Notes: generated from the sequence alone by a model not told the origin. DNA of 64,000 nucleotides from Streptomyces paludis (GCF_003344965.1 NZ_CP031194.1:6448001-6512000); one strand, 5' to 3'; shown: positions 35,652 to 44,207, counted from the stretch's first letter. A program made the numbers and translations.

Positions 35652-36650
35652 ATGCGCTACATCATCATCGGAGCCGGCGCGGTCGGCGGTGCCATCGGCG
35701 GCCGGCTCGCGGAGGCCGGGCAGGAGGTGGTGCTCGTCGCGCGCGGCGCGCACCACGCGGCGCTGCGCGAGCGCGGGCTGACGTTCACCACGCCCGAGGG
35801 CACCCGGACGCACCGGCTGCCGGTGGCCGACCGGCCCGAGGCGCTCGATCTGCGGAGCGACGACGTCCTGGTGCTCGCCGTGAAGACACAGGACAGCGTG
35901 GCGGCGCTGGACGCCTGGTCCGTACGGCCGGTCGAAGGCGCGGGTACGGGCACCGCCGGGGAGCTGCTGCCGCTGGTCTGCGCGCAGAACGGGGTCGAGA
36001 GCGAGCGCCTCGCCCTGCGCCGCTTCCGGCGGGTGTACGGCATGTGCGTCTGGCTGCCCGCGACCCATGTCGAGCCCGGCGCGGTCATCGCGCCGTGCGC
36101 CCCGTACACCGGCATGCTGCACCTCGGCCGCTATCCGGAGGGCACCGACGCGACCGCGCACGCCATCGCGGCGGACCTGGAGAAGGGCCGGCTCCTCGCC
36201 CCCGTCGTGCCGGACGTCATGCGCTGGAAGTACGCCAAACTCCTGGGCAACCTCGTCAACGCGGTGGAGGCCCTCACCGGCGCGGCCGGTGACGAGGCCG
36301 CGGATCTCGTCGGGCGCGCGCGGGCCGAGGGGCGCGCCGTACTCGCCGCCGCGGGCATCCCGTACACCGGCGACGAGGAGCAGGCCGAGGCCAGGAACGG
36401 CCGGATGGACATCGACCCGGCCACCGGCGGCGGACGGCGCGGCGGCTCGTCCTGGCAGAGCCTCAGCCGTGGTACGGGCACGATCGAGGCGGACTACCTC
36501 AACGGCGAGATCGTGCTCCTCGGCCGGCTCCACGGCGTCCCGACCCCGGTCAACGAGACGCTCGGACGCCTCGCCGGCACCTTCGCCCGCGAGCGCCGCC
36601 CGGCGGGATCGCTGACCGTCGCCGAACTCACCGCGTACGTCGGGCACTAG
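35652..36650 (+). CDS. Ketopantoate reductase family protein (ApbA/PanE-like)
   Basis: 332 aa. N-terminal NADP Rossmann fold MRYIIIGAGAVGGAIGGRLAEAG with G-x-G-x2-G, then VLVLAVKTQD and CAQNGVESE; in the C-terminal domain MRWKYAKLLGNLVNAVEAL includes the catalytic Lys and Asn, and GGSSWQSLSRGTGTIEADYLNGEI holds the usual S-x-x-Q/D-x6-E/I-D segment. Would reduce ketopantoate or a related 2-oxoacid. No other pantothenate gene is here, so it may be a paralogue. GGGGGGAACGGAG precedes ATG 35652. Confidence 0.88.
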   Translation: MRYIIIGAGAVGGAIGGRLAEAGQEVVLVARGAHHAALRERGLTFTTPEGTRTHRLPVADRPEALDLRSDDVLVLAVKTQDSVAALDAWSVRPVEGAGTGTAGELLPLVCAQNGVESERLALRRFRRVYGMCVWLPATHVEPGAVIAPCAPYTGMLHLGRYPEGTDATAHAIAADLEKGRLLAPVVPDVMRWKYAKLLGNLVNAVEALTGAAGDEAADLVGRARAEGRAVLAAAGIPYTGDEEQAEARNGRMDIDPATGGGRRGGSSWQSLSRGTGTIEADYLNGEIVLLGRLHGVPTPVNETLGRLAGTFARERRPAGSLTVAELTAYVGH

Positions 36651-36700
36651 ACCGCGCACGTCGGGCACCAGCGCGGCCGGCGGCTAGCGCGGTCAGCGGC

Positions 36701-36719
36701 CCCGGAACCCTATTCCGGG
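36701..36719 (+). terminator. Small hairpin after the PanE-like gene
   Basis: CCCGGAA (36701-36707), CCCTA loop, TTCCGGG (36713-36719), 50 nt after the stop at 36650. No T-tract; a weak terminator or a leader hairpin of the next gene. Confidence 0.45.
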
Positions 36720-36827
36720 CCACAACCGCCCCTTGGAGTGAAGCTCACCCCATGGGCTGTCGGGCCTCGCGCCCCGGAGCGACACTGACACCCCGGAGGT
36801 CCCGGAGGTCTCGGAGGTGACGGAACA

Positions 36828-37235
36828 ATGTCGATTCGTCGGGTGTCGTGCCCGGCGCGGATCGTCTTCCTCGACGGGGAGATGGCCGCGCTCGACGAGC
36901 TGGAGGGCGGGTTCACCGCCGAACAGGCCCTGTGGTGCGCGCTGGAGGAGGGCCACACGGGGCTGCACCATGTGATCGCCCAGTGCGTACGCGGAACGGA
37001 GACCGCGCCGCCGTGGGTCATGTGGGCGCGCTGGCCGCCGGGGAACGAGTACGGCCCCGGGCGCGAGCTGCTGCGCCTCGACTCCTGCCCCGCCAAGTTC
37101 CTGGCGGGCGCCGTGTCGGAACAGGCGTGCAGCCTCCCGGAGGGCCATGTGGGCCGCCACGACTACGAGTTCGGGCCGCCCATCACCGAGGCCGACGTCA
37201 TGCCGGACTGGCTGCTGCGCCGACTGGACGAGTAG
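36828..37235 (+). CDS. Conserved protein of unknown function (135 aa)
   Basis: 135-aa soluble protein with Cys and His residues at intervals (C9, C37, then a GLHHV, a SCPAKF and an EQACSLPEGHVGRHDYEF segment). Two pieces, CALEEGHTGLHHV and CSLPEGHVGRHDYEF, look like two copies of one C-x-L-x-E/P-GH-x-G-x-H motif about 65 residues apart, suggesting an internal duplication and perhaps metal binding. Start ATG 36828 is preceded by three consecutive GGAGGT steps. It is followed by a strong hairpin shared with the convergent chelatase-like gene. Function unknown. Confidence 0.75.
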   Translation: MSIRRVSCPARIVFLDGEMAALDELEGGFTAEQALWCALEEGHTGLHHVIAQCVRGTETAPPWVMWARWPPGNEYGPGRELLRLDSCPAKFLAGAVSEQACSLPEGHVGRHDYEFGPPITEADVMPDWLLRRLDE

Positions 37236-37244
37236 CCGCCCCGC

Positions 37245-37269
37245 CGCGCCCGGCGTTACGCCGGGCGCG
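37245..37269. terminator. Perfect 11-bp hairpin between convergent genes
   Basis: CGCGCCCGGCG (37245-37255) and CGCCGGGCGCG (37259-37269) flank TTA, whose complement is the TAA stop of the chelatase-like gene. It serves the plus-strand gene ending at 37235 and overlaps the last codons of the minus-strand gene. No T-tract. Confidence 0.7.
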
Positions 37270-38089
37270 CCAGCGGGCTGTCCGGCCGGTCCGCGGTGCT
37301 GGTCCAGCGGCCGGCCGGGGCCGCCCGCGCCGCCGCGTCGTACCGGCGCAGCAGCAGCCGCGCCAGCTCCGGGGCCGGGCCCAGTACATCCGCCAGGATG
37401 TCCGCCCCGGCCGCCCGCGCGCCCGCGTCGATCCGGTCCGGCAGGCGGCCCGGGGCGATGACGTACGGGGCGACCGCGATCCGGCGGACGCCCTCGGCGC
37501 GCAGCGCCCGTACCGCGTCCTCGGTGCGGGGGAGGGAGGCGGAGGCGAACGCGGGCCGCACGGCGCACCAACCGGTGTGCCACCACTCCCGCGCGATGTC
37601 GGCGATCACCGCGATCGCCTCCGGGTCGGAGGAGCCCGCCGCGGCCAGGACGACCCCGGTCGAGCCCTTGTCGCCGGGCCGCACCCCGGCCTCGTACAGC
37701 CGCCGTTCCAGCGCGGCGGTCAGCAGCGGCGACGGGCCGAGCACCCCGGCCCGCCGGATCCGCAGCGCGGGGTTGCGCTCCGCCGCCTCGCGCAGGACAG
37801 CCGGGATGTCGGCCTTGGCGTGGAAGGCGCGGGTCAGCAGCAGCGGCAGCGCCACCACGTCCCGTACGCCGTCCCGCGCCAGCCGGTCCAGCTGCCCGGA
37901 GACCGACGGCGCCTCGAAGTCCAGGAAGCCGGTCTCCACCCGCACCCCGGGCCGCAGCGCGCGCACCCGGCGCACCAGCGCCCGGACCGTCACGGCGTGC
38001 CGCGGGTCACGGCTGCCGTGCGCGATCACGAGCAGCGCGGGAGACCCCGGGGGCTCGGGCGGGGGCGGCGGCGGGACGAAGAGGCGCAT
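37256..38089 (-). CDS. Sirohydrochlorin chelatase-like protein (CbiX/SirB type)
   Basis: 277 aa. Two CbiX-type half domains: ALLVIAHGSRDPRHAVTVRAL has the metal-contacting HGSRD motif, VRDVVALPLLLTRAFHAKADIPAVL the second His; the C-terminal half (SSDPEAIAVIADIA, VRRIAVAPYVIAPGRLPDRI) is a degenerate repeat. It likely inserts iron (or Co/Ni) into sirohydrochlorin, giving siroheme for the sulfite reductase encoded at the top of this operon. ATG 38089 lies 5 bp after the ssuC stop. The Pro-rich N-terminus (about 6-14) is unusual. Stop TAA, rare in this GC-rich genome. Confidence 0.87.
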   Translation of the reverse strand: MRLFVPPPPPPEPPGSPALLVIAHGSRDPRHAVTVRALVRRVRALRPGVRVETGFLDFEAPSVSGQLDRLARDGVRDVVALPLLLTRAFHAKADIPAVLREAAERNPALRIRRAGVLGPSPLLTAALERRLYEAGVRPGDKGSTGVVLAAAGSSDPEAIAVIADIAREWWHTGWCAVRPAFASASLPRTEDAVRALRAEGVRRIAVAPYVIAPGRLPDRIDAGARAAGADILADVLGPAPELARLLLRRYDAAARAAPAGRWTSTADRPDSPLARPA

Positions 38090-38094
38090 CGTGG

Positions 38095-39063
38095 TCAGCT
38101 TTTCACCAGAAGCCCGCGACCGCGCAGCACCCGGCGCTCCAGCGGGCTGAAGATCAGCAGATCGATGGCGATCCCGACGATCAGGATCAGGAAGATCGCG
38201 AGGAAGACCATCGACATGCTGCCGTTCGTCCGGCCGTTCTCCAGCAGCTGGCCGAGCCCCATGCCCAGATCGGGCGAGGTCGCGATGATCTCCGCCGCCA
38301 TGAGCGAGCGCCACGAGAACGCCCAGCCCTGCTTCAGCCCGGCCAGATAGCCCGGCAGCGCGGCCGGCAGCACGACATGCCAGGTGCCCCGCAGCCCGGT
38401 CGCGCCGAGCGTCCGCCCGGCCCGCAGGAAGAGCGGCGGCACCTGATCGATGCCGGACACCAGACCGTTGGCGATGGACGGCACGGCGCCGAGCAGGATC
38501 ACCGCGTACATCATCGAGTCGTTCAGACCGAGCCAGATCACGGCCGGCGGCACCCACGCCACCGACGGCAGCGACTGGAGCCCGGAGAGGATCGGGCCGA
38601 TGGCCGCGCGGACGAACTTCACCCGGGCGACCAGCAGCCCCAGCGGGGTGCCGATCGCCAGCGCCAGCGCGAAGCCCAGCAGACCGCGCGACACACTGGT
38701 CCAGATGAAGCCCAGCAGGGTGCCCTTGTTCCAGGCGTCCGTCAGCTCCGCCCACACCGCGTCCGGCGACGGCAGCTTGTAGCGGGGGGCCACCTCGGCC
38801 CAGACGAGGACCTGCCACACGATCAGCACCAGTCCTACGGCGAGGACCGGCGGCAGGACCTTCTGCACGAGGGTCGTCCGCAGCGGTGTGCGGGCCGTCT
38901 GTACGGTCTCCAGCGCGTCGAGCCCGGCCTCCAGACCGGCCATGTCGCTGTGCGGCACGGGCGCTCCGCCGCCGGGTCCGCCCTCCGGCCCGGCGCCCGG
39001 GCCACCGCCCGTACCCGTACCCGTCTCCGGTCCGGGCTGCGTGCTCGTGTCAGTGCTGGCCAT
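38095..39063 (-). CDS. ssuC: Sulfonate/sulfur-compound ABC transporter permease
   Basis: 322 aa. Six membrane helices in the last 230 residues with the binding-protein-dependent permease EAA loop at ATLGATGLRGTWHVVLPAALPGYLAGLKQGWAFSW-type region (AGRTLGATGLRGTWHVVLPA). The first 60 residues are a Gly/Pro/Thr-rich cytosolic extension. ATG 39063 follows GGGGAGAT and overlaps the end of ssuB by 14 bp. With ssuA and ssuB it forms an importer; the operon context (cys genes) points to alkanesulfonates or sulfate esters, though nitrate/taurine relatives look similar. Confidence 0.87.
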   Translation of the reverse strand: MASTDTSTQPGPETGTGTGGGPGAGPEGGPGGGAPVPHSDMAGLEAGLDALETVQTARTPLRTTLVQKVLPPVLAVGLVLIVWQVLVWAEVAPRYKLPSPDAVWAELTDAWNKGTLLGFIWTSVSRGLLGFALALAIGTPLGLLVARVKFVRAAIGPILSGLQSLPSVAWVPPAVIWLGLNDSMMYAVILLGAVPSIANGLVSGIDQVPPLFLRAGRTLGATGLRGTWHVVLPAALPGYLAGLKQGWAFSWRSLMAAEIIATSPDLGMGLGQLLENGRTNGSMSMVFLAIFLILIVGIAIDLLIFSPLERRVLRGRGLLVKS

Positions 39064-39841
39064 GGCGGCGGATCTCCCCACGCAGTTCTTCGGTGATCTC
39101 GACGGACAGCTCCGCGACCGCGGGGTCCTCGATACGGCGCGGCTGCGGGATGTCGACCCGCCACTCACGGGCGACCCGGCCGGGCCGCGACGACAGCAGC
39201 ACGACGCGCTCGGCGAGCCGTACCGCCTCCCGCACGTTGTGCGTGACGAACAGGACCGACAGCCGGGTCTCGCGCCAGATCCGGGTCAGCTCGTCGTGCA
39301 GCACATCCCGGGTGATCGCGTCGAGCGCCGCGAACGGCTCGTCCATCAGCAGCAGACTGCTGTCCTGGGCGAGCGCGCGGGCCAGCGCCACCCGCTGCCG
39401 CATCCCGCCGGACAGCTCGTGCACCCGCTTGCCGTACGCGCCCTCCAGCCGGACGAGACCGAGCAGCCGCTCCGCCTCGTCGCGCCGCTCCTGCTTGGGC
39501 ACGTCGCGCAGCCGCAGCGCCAGTTCGATGTTCTTGCCCGCCGTCAGCCACGGGAACAGCGCGTGCTCCTGGAACATCAGGGCCGGCCGGCCGCCCGGGG
39601 TCGCGATGGACCCGGCGGACGGCCGGTCGAGCCCGGCGACCAGATTGAGCAGCGTCGACTTGCCGCAGCCCGACGCTCCCAGGAGGGTGACGAACTCGCC
39701 CGGCGCGACATCGAGCGTGATGTCGTCCAGCACGAGCTGCTGCCCGGCCGGTGTCACGAACGACTTCGAGACATGCGCGATACGGGCGGCGTGGTCCACC
39801 GCCGGTGTGCTCTCGGCGGCCTTGGCGAGGGTGGATGCCAC
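39050..39841 (-). CDS. ssuB: Sulfonate/sulfur-compound ABC transporter ATPase
   Basis: 263 aa. Walker A LLGASGCGKSTLLNLVAG, Q-loop MFQEHALFPWLT, signature LSGGMRQRVALARAL, Walker B LLLMDEPFAALD and the H-loop VTHNVREA match SsuB/TauB. GTG 39841 is preferred over GTG 39850 because AGGAGG lies 8 nt before it and would be too close to the upstream codon. It sits 65 bp after ssuA and overlaps ssuC. Confidence 0.88.
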   Translation of the reverse strand: MASTLAKAAESTPAVDHAARIAHVSKSFVTPAGQQLVLDDITLDVAPGEFVTLLGASGCGKSTLLNLVAGLDRPSAGSIATPGGRPALMFQEHALFPWLTAGKNIELALRLRDVPKQERRDEAERLLGLVRLEGAYGKRVHELSGGMRQRVALARALAQDSSLLLMDEPFAALDAITRDVLHDELTRIWRETRLSVLFVTHNVREAVRLAERVVLLSSRPGRVAREWRVDIPQPRRIEDPAVAELSVEITEELRGEIRRHGQH

Positions 39842-39905
39842 GGTCGTCACCTCCTGGGACTCCTGGGAACGGGCGGACGAATGGAGCGATGAAGGGACTA
39901 CGAGG

Positions 39906-41039
39906 TCACTTGACGCCGAGACCGGCGTCGGAGACCTCCGGCTGCCCGGCCTCCTTGAGGACCTTGTTCAGCGGGCCCAGGTCGTAGATCCCGTTCAGGT
40001 CGGGCTTCTTCAGCAGCCCGGCCGCCACCGCGTGGTCCGCCTCGGACTGGAGCGTCGCCGCCAGCGGGTCGTCGGTGAAGCGCAGCGACTTCCACGCCGG
40101 GTCCAGCACCTCGGCGGGCAGCGCCTTCCCGGACAGCTTCTCCAGCGCCTTGTTGGCGGCGGCCTTCGCCTCGTCCTCGTTGGCGTTGATCCACGCGTTC
40201 GTCTTCACCGAGCCGCGCAGCACGGCCTCGACGACGGCCGGGTGCGCCTTGAGGAACTTCTGCGACACGATGATGTTCGTGATCACGAACTTCTCGTCGG
40301 GCCACAGGGTGGACTCGTCCAGCAGCACCTTCGCGCCCTCGGCGACCAGCTTGGACGCGGTCGGCTCCGGCACCCACGCGCCGTCGATGGAGCCGGCCTT
40401 GTAGGCGTCCGGGGTGATCTTGTTGTCCGTGCGGACGACGGAGACATCGCCCTTGCCGGACTGCGCGTCGACCTTCCAGCCCTTCTCCGCGACCCAGTTG
40501 AGGAACGCCACGTCCTGCGTGTTGCCGAGCTGCGGGGTGGCGATCCGCTTGCCCTTGACGTCGTCCAGGGTCTTGATCTTCTTCGGGTTGACGACGAGTT
40601 TCACCCCGCCCGACGCCGAACCGCCGATGATCCGCAGGCTCTTGCCGTCGGTCTGCGTGTAGCCGTTGATGGAGGGGGAGGGGCCGATGAAGCCGATGTC
40701 GATGCTGTCCGCGTTGAGCGCCTCGATCTCCGAGGGGCCCGCGTTGAAGGTCGAGCCGGCCACCTTCGTACCGCCCAGCTCCTTCTGGAACAGGCCGTTC
40801 TGGATACCGACCAGGGCGGTGGCGTGGGTCAGGTTCGGGAAGTAGCCGATCTTGACGGTGTCGAGACCGTCGATCTTCTCCGCCCCGGCCGCGACCTCGG
40901 TGGCGTCACTCGACTCCGCCTTCTCCGAGCCGTAGCCGCAGGAGGTGAGCGCGAGGGTGAGCAGGGGGAGTGCGGCGACGGCGGTGAGCGTACGGCGCCT
41001 GGCGGCGCGGGAGAGACCGGAGGTGCGGGAGGCAGGCAC
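39906..41039 (-). CDS. ssuA: Sulfonate/sulfur-compound ABC transporter substrate-binding lipoprotein
   Basis: 377 aa. Signal peptide RRRTLTAVAALPLLTLALTSC with lipobox Cys; then the SsuA/TauA-like fold: TVKIGYFPNLTHATALVGIQNGLF, FNAGPSEIEALNADSIDIGFIGPSPSI, GKRIATPQLGNTQDVAF, and PDAYKAGSIDGAWVPEPTASKLV. Anchored outside the membrane, it delivers an organosulfur ligand to SsuBC. GTG 41039 follows GAGAGGAAC. A hairpin CACACCCC...GGGGTGTG (41070-41097) and a short ORF lie in the 286 bp between it and cysN, so it may have its own promoter. Confidence 0.88.
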   Translation of the reverse strand: MPASRTSGLSRAARRRTLTAVAALPLLTLALTSCGYGSEKAESSDATEVAAGAEKIDGLDTVKIGYFPNLTHATALVGIQNGLFQKELGGTKVAGSTFNAGPSEIEALNADSIDIGFIGPSPSINGYTQTDGKSLRIIGGSASGGVKLVVNPKKIKTLDDVKGKRIATPQLGNTQDVAFLNWVAEKGWKVDAQSGKGDVSVVRTDNKITPDAYKAGSIDGAWVPEPTASKLVAEGAKVLLDESTLWPDEKFVITNIIVSQKFLKAHPAVVEAVLRGSVKTNAWINANEDEAKAAANKALEKLSGKALPAEVLDPAWKSLRFTDDPLAATLQSEADHAVAAGLLKKPDLNGIYDLGPLNKVLKEAGQPEVSDAGLGVK

Positions 41040-41069
41040 GGGAGGGGTTCCTCTCGTTGGCCCGGCGCG

Positions 41070-41097
41070 CACACCCCTTGAGGATTACCGGGGTGTG
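41070..41097. promoter_or_regulatory. Inverted repeat upstream of ssuA
   Basis: CACACCCC (41070-41077) and GGGGTGTG (41090-41097) with a 12-nt spacer, 31-58 nt upstream of the ssuA start. Could be an operator, or an mRNA hairpin within the cys-ssu transcript that sets relative expression. No consensus recognised. Confidence 0.45.
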
Positions 41098-41215
41098 GCC
41101 GGGAGAGCGGCAGGTCTTCGACGACTGAGGTGGTACGGGTGGGACGGGTGGTGCGACAGGGCCGACCCGTACGGGGACGGGTGGACGGAGCGGGCGCGCG
41201 AGCGGTGCGCGTACG

Positions 41216-41326
41216 TCATCGCGCACATCGCGCCACCCCGCCCGTGCCCGCGCCGAGCGCGCCGCTGCCCACCCGGCCGCCCTCCTTGGCGAACGTCGCG
41301 TACATGTCGTACACACCGATGGTCAT
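41216..41326 (-). CDS. Possible 36-aa ORF coupled to cysN
   Basis: Starts MTIGVYDMYATFAKEGG and ends TGGVARCAR. Its ATG shares one base with the cysN stop (TGATG), an arrangement used repeatedly in this operon. It has no strong ribosome site of its own except sequences inside cysN, and its second half is Gly/Ala-rich as expected of random GC-rich DNA. A real small protein or chance; modest confidence. Confidence 0.35.
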   Translation of the reverse strand: MTIGVYDMYATFAKEGGRVGSGALGAGTGGVARCAR

Positions 41327-42675
41327 CAGAAGTCCCAGCCCTCGTCGTCCGCCGCCGCGGCCGGCGCTTTGTCAGGGGTGGCCGTGCCGTCGGTGAAGGC
41401 GGCGCCCGCCATACCGGCGGTCAGCGTCGTCCCGTCGGCGGGGTCGATCAGCAGAAACGATCCGGTACGCCGTGAGTCCGCGTACGCGTCGAGCGCCAGC
41501 GGCTCCGCCGTACGGACCACGACCCGGCCGATGTCATTGGCGACGAGCTGCCCCGGCGCCGGATGCTGGGACAGGTCGTCCAGGGTGAGCCGGGACGGGA
41601 TGTCCTTGACGATCGCCTTGACCGTGCGGGTGGTGTGCTTCAGCAGCACCCGCTGGCCGACGCTCAGCGGCCGGTCCGCGACATGGCAGACGGTCGCCTC
41701 GATGTCCTGGGTGGTCGCGGGCGCGTCACCGGACGGCACGATCAGATCGCCGCGCGAGATGTCGATGTCGTCGTCGAGCAGCAGCGTGACGGACTGCGGC
41801 GTCCAGGCCAGGTCCACCGCCGTGCCCAGCAGGTCGATACCGGCGATCCGCGACGTACGGCCGGACGGCAGTACGGTCACCTCCTCGCCGACCCGGAACG
41901 TACCGGCCGCGATCTGGCCCGCGTACCCCCGGTAGTCCGGGTGCTCGGCGCTCTGCGGCCGGATCACGTACTGCACGGGAAGCCGGGCGTGGCAGCCGGT
42001 CAGATCGTGGCTGACCGGGACCGTCTCCAGGTGTTCGAGGACGGTGGGGCCGCCGTACCAGTCCATGTGCGCGGACGGCTCCACGACATTGTCCCCGGCG
42101 AGCGCCGAGATCGGGATGGCCGTGATCTCCGGGACACCGAGGGAGGCGGCGTACGCGGTGAACTCCTCCGCGATGGCGGCGAAGACGGGCTCCGCGTAGT
42201 CGACCAGGTCCATCTTGTTGACGGCGAGGACCACATGCGGGACACGCAGCAGCGCGGCGACGGCGGCGTGCCGACGGGTCTGCTCGACCACCCCGTTGCG
42301 GGCGTCCACCAGCACCACGGCGAGTTCGGCGGTGGAGGCGCCGGTCACCATGTTGCGGGTGTACTGCACATGGCCCGGGGTGTCGGCGAGGATGAACCGC
42401 CGCTTCGGCGTGGCGAAGTAGCGGTAGGCGACATCGATGGTGATGCCCTGCTCGCGCTCGGCCCGCAGCCCGTCGGTGAGCAGCGCCAGGTCGGGCGCCT
42501 CCTGGCCCCGGCTGAGGGAGGCCCGTTCGACGGCTTCGAGCTGGTCGGTCAGGACCGACTTCGAGTCGTGCAGCAGCCGGCCCACCAGGGTGGACTTGCC
42601 GTCGTCGACGGAGCCGGCCGTGGCGAAGCGCAGCAGCGTGGTCGCGGACGCCTGCTCGGTGAGGGTGGTCGTCAC
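41326..42675 (-). CDS. cysN: Sulfate adenylyltransferase subunit 1 (GTPase)
   Basis: 449 aa. EF-Tu-like GTPase: G1 TAGSVDDGKSTLVGRLL, G3 DTPGHVQYTRNM, G4 NKMDLVDY. With CysD it makes adenosine 5'-phosphosulfate from sulfate and ATP, driven by GTP hydrolysis. It is not fused to an APS kinase; a separate cysC is present. GTG 42675 directly follows the cysD stop, with AAGGG inside the end of cysD as ribosome site. Confidence 0.96.
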   Translation of the reverse strand: MTTTLTEQASATTLLRFATAGSVDDGKSTLVGRLLHDSKSVLTDQLEAVERASLSRGQEAPDLALLTDGLRAEREQGITIDVAYRYFATPKRRFILADTPGHVQYTRNMVTGASTAELAVVLVDARNGVVEQTRRHAAVAALLRVPHVVLAVNKMDLVDYAEPVFAAIAEEFTAYAASLGVPEITAIPISALAGDNVVEPSAHMDWYGGPTVLEHLETVPVSHDLTGCHARLPVQYVIRPQSAEHPDYRGYAGQIAAGTFRVGEEVTVLPSGRTSRIAGIDLLGTAVDLAWTPQSVTLLLDDDIDISRGDLIVPSGDAPATTQDIEATVCHVADRPLSVGQRVLLKHTTRTVKAIVKDIPSRLTLDDLSQHPAPGQLVANDIGRVVVRTAEPLALDAYADSRRTGSFLLIDPADGTTLTAGMAGAAFTDGTATPDKAPAAAADDEGWDF

Positions 42676-43614
42676 TTAGAAGTACCCTTCGCGTTTGCGG
42701 TCTTCCATCGCGGCCTCGGACATCTTGTCGTCGGCGCGGGTGGCACCGCGTTCGGTGAGCCGGGAGGCGGCGATCTCGGTGATCACCGCGTCGAGGGTGG
42801 TGGCGTCGGAGTCGACGGCGCCCGTGCAGGACATGTCGCCGACCGTGCGGTAGCGCACCAGCCGCTTCTCGACGGGCTCGGACTCCTTGGGGCCGCCCCA
42901 CTCGCCGGCGGTCAGCCACATACCGGCGCGCCGGAACACCTCGCGCTCGTGGGCGAAGTAGATCTCCGGCAGCTCGATGCCCTCCCGCGCGATGTACTGC
43001 CAGACGTCCAGCTCGGTCCAGTTGGAGAGCGGGAAGACCCGGACATGCTCACCGGGCGCGTGCCGGCCGTTGTACAGCTGCCACAGCTCGGGCCGCTGAC
43101 GGCGCGGGTCCCACTGGGAGAACTCGTCGCGCAGCGAGAAGACCCGCTCCTTGGCGCGCGCCTTCTCCTCGTCGCGCCGCCCGCCGCCGAAGACCGCGTC
43201 GAACCGCTCGGCCTGGATCTTCTCCGTCAGCGGCACGGTCTGGAGCGGATTGCGTGTCCCGTCGGGCCGCTCGCGCAGCTTCCCGGCGTCGATGTACTCC
43301 TGTACGGAGGCGATGTGCAGCCGCAGTCCGTGCCGGGCCACCGTACGGTCGCGGTACTCCAGCACCTCGGGGAAGTTGTGGCCGGTGTCCACATGGAGCA
43401 GGGTGAACGGCACCGGCGCGGGCGCGAACGCCTTGAGCGCCAGATGCAGCATGACGATGGAGTCCTTGCCGCCGGAGAAGAGGATCACCGGCCGCTCGAA
43501 CTCACCCGCCACCTCACGGAAGATGTGCACCGCCTCCGACTCCAGCGAGTCGAGGTGGCTCAGCGCGTACGGGGCGTCCGTGCCCTCGGTGACGGCCGCT
43601 ACGGTGGTGGTCAC
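42676..43614 (-). CDS. cysD: Sulfate adenylyltransferase subunit 2
   Basis: 312 aa. ATP pyrophosphatase fold with the PP-loop VILFSGGKDSIVMLHLA, then LLHVDTGHNFPEVLEYRD, FDAVFGGGRRDEEKARAKERVFS and PLSNWTELDVWQYI; the C-terminus ends MEDRKREGYF, the CysD hallmark. Catalytic half of ATP sulfurylase. GTG 43614 overlaps the cysC stop by 4 nt, with GAGAGGGG upstream. Confidence 0.97.
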   Translation of the reverse strand: MTTTVAAVTEGTDAPYALSHLDSLESEAVHIFREVAGEFERPVILFSGGKDSIVMLHLALKAFAPAPVPFTLLHVDTGHNFPEVLEYRDRTVARHGLRLHIASVQEYIDAGKLRERPDGTRNPLQTVPLTEKIQAERFDAVFGGGRRDEEKARAKERVFSLRDEFSQWDPRRQRPELWQLYNGRHAPGEHVRVFPLSNWTELDVWQYIAREGIELPEIYFAHEREVFRRAGMWLTAGEWGGPKESEPVEKRLVRYRTVGDMSCTGAVDSDATTLDAVITEIAASRLTERGATRADDKMSEAAMEDRKREGYF

Positions 43615-44207
43615 GCGAGACCCCTCTCGGTGAGCAGTGCGTGGAGCGCGTCGGCCGACTCCGCCACGGACTGGGTGTGCGACTCGATCCGCAGGTCGGG
43701 CGCGTCCGGGGCCTCGTAGGGGTCGTCCACCCCGGTCAGCCCGGACAGCTCGCCGGCCGCCTGCTTGGCGTACAGCCCCTTCACATCCCGTACGGAGCAC
43801 ACCTCGACCGGGGTGGCCACATGGATCTCCAGATACGTGGTGCCCGCCGAGCCGTGCCGCTTGCGCACGGCCTCGCGGCTGTCGGCGTACGGCGCGATCA
43901 CCGGCACCAGCGCCTTGACGCCCTGGGCGGCGAGCAGTCCGGCGACAAAGCCGATGCGCTGGACGTTGGTGTGCCGGTCCGCGCGGCTGAAGCCGAGGCC
44001 CGCGGAGAGGAACTCCCGGATCTCGTCGCCGTCGAGGATCTCGACGCGGTGTCCTTCGGTACGCAGCCGGTCGGCCAGCGCGTGGGCGATCGTGGTCTTG
44101 CCGGCGCTGGGCAGACCGGTGAGCCAGACGGTGGCGCCCCGCCCGGTCGCGTCCGTACGGTCCGACAGGCTCGTCGCACTCAATCGTTTCTCCTGGTCGT
44201 CGGTCAT
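43611..44207 (-). CDS. cysC: Adenylylsulfate (APS) kinase
   Basis: 198 aa. P-loop VWLTGLPSAGKTTIAHAL, LDGDEIREFLSAGLGFSRADRHTNVQRIGFVA, and DVKGLYAKQAAGE-type lid are standard CysC. Makes PAPS from APS and ATP. Because CysH here looks like an APS reductase, PAPS may serve sulfation as well as assimilation. ATG 44207 shares a base with the cysH stop (TGATG). Confidence 0.96.
   Translation of the reverse strand: MTDDQEKRLSATSLSDRTDATGRGATVWLTGLPSAGKTTIAHALADRLRTEGHRVEILDGDEIREFLSAGLGFSRADRHTNVQRIGFVAGLLAAQGVKALVPVIAPYADSREAVRKRHGSAGTTYLEIHVATPVEVCSVRDVKGLYAKQAAGELSGLTGVDDPYEAPDAPDLRIESHTQSVAESADALHALLTERGLA

Noticed and set aside
40906..41316. Open frame spanning the ssuA-cysN gap on the minus strand
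   Set aside because: It overlaps the ssuA signal-peptide region in another frame and is Arg/Pro-rich; only the 36-codon ORF at the cysN stop merits listing.
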